In this document: positions 5,962 to 6,137 of the stretch, one piece after another | Position numbering within the stretch: position 1 is the stretch's first letter | How the letters are laid out: each line of letters starts with the position of its first letter | Assembly (NCBI GenBank): GCA_958424475.1 | Contig: CATZTY010000067.1 | Span: 1-6,137, forward strand | DNA: 6,137 bases | Source of the DNA: an uncultured Collinsella sp. | Lineage (GTDB): Bacteria > Actinomycetota > Coriobacteriia > Coriobacteriales > Coriobacteriaceae | Reading direction: 5' to 3' | The notes under the pieces: generated by a model | The model's input: the letters and a program-made list of their open reading frames with translations, nothing else | Databases searched by the model: none | What the model was told of the DNA's origin: nothing | Program-made: the position numbers and the translations under genes

Positions 5962-6137
5962 ATGCTCAAGACTCCTCTCTGCGAGCTGATCGGCATCGAA
6001 AAGCCCGTGTTCCAGGGCGGCATGGCCTGGATTGCCGATGCCTCGCTGGCATCGGCCGTGTCCGAGGCAGGTGGGTTGGGAATCATCGCGGCCATGAATG
6101 CCGACGCCAAATGGCTGCGCGATCAGATTCACGAGCT
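5962..6137 (+). CDS. fabK: Enoyl-ACP reductase II, FMN-dependent (5' part)
   Basis: FabK reduces enoyl-ACP to acyl-ACP with NAD(P)H and FMN, the last step of each elongation cycle. Only 58 complete codons are in the window; the gene runs off the right edge. The start MLKTPLCELIGIEKPVFQGG, then MAWIADASLASAVSEAGG and LGIIAA (39-44), closely follows the N-terminus of streptococcal FabK (QGGMAWVAD, AGGLGII) and is the start of the nitronate-monooxygenase-like TIM barrel. The remaining 250 or so residues expected are not visible. The ATG lies 2 nt after the acpP stop; its Shine-Dalgarno GGAG (5950-5953) is inside the end of acpP. A 2-nitropropane dioxygenase paralogue would be the alternative, but position next to acpP and fabH favours FabK. 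Confidence 0.88.
   Translation, partial: MLKTPLCELIGIEKPVFQGGMAWIADASLASAVSEAGGLGIIAAMNADAKWLRDQIHE

Overview
The window reads as a piece of chromosome from a high-GC Gram-positive bacterium. The best guess is an anaerobic actinobacterium of the Coriobacteriia type (Collinsella or Olsenella-like). This rests on the GC-rich, C/T-ending codon use of the ribosomal genes, an S12 protein without the Bacillus/Clostridium-type N-terminal insertion, TTG starts on two ribosomal genes, strong AGGAGG-type ribosome binding sites, and a FabK-type fatty-acid operon. The lineage call is an inference from recognition, not from a search.

Left part (1-3700, + strand): a compact translation operon. A good sigma-70-type promoter (107-135) and a leader of about 90 nt with a hairpin precede rpsL (S12), rpsG (S7), fusA (EF-G) and rpsJ (S10). 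A clear intrinsic terminator ends the unit at 3668-3699. tuf, which often follows fusA, is absent. rpsJ is cut off from the rest of the S10 operon: no rplC follows, only the terminator and a convergent gene. Each long intercistronic gap carries a hairpin, one between rpsL and rpsG (631-658) and one between fusA and rpsJ (3298-3316). The S12 protein has arginine at the position equivalent to Lys88, a classic streptomycin-resistance residue.

Middle (3758-4710): birA, a stand-alone biotin-protein ligase without a DNA-binding domain, lies on the - strand. It is divergent from the fatty-acid genes across a 176-nt regulatory region. That region holds two near-identical 19-bp direct repeats, 48 bp apart, each built around an imperfect dyad. 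They are the best candidate for an operator of an unidentified lipid regulator.

Right part (4711-6137, + strand): the start of a type II fatty acid synthesis operon, fabH (KAS III), acpP (acyl carrier protein) and the 5' end of fabK (FMN enoyl-ACP reductase), which runs off the window. FabH condenses acetyl-CoA or a branched acyl-CoA with malonyl-ACP, AcpP carries the growing chain, and FabK does the last reduction. BirA fits beside them because it biotinylates the carrier subunit of acetyl-CoA carboxylase, which makes the malonyl-CoA they consume.

All genes in the window belong to known families. The less ordinary material is regulatory (repeats and hairpins), plus the rearranged ribosomal operon and the S12 residue. 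I saw no mobile element, CRISPR array, tRNA or rRNA.
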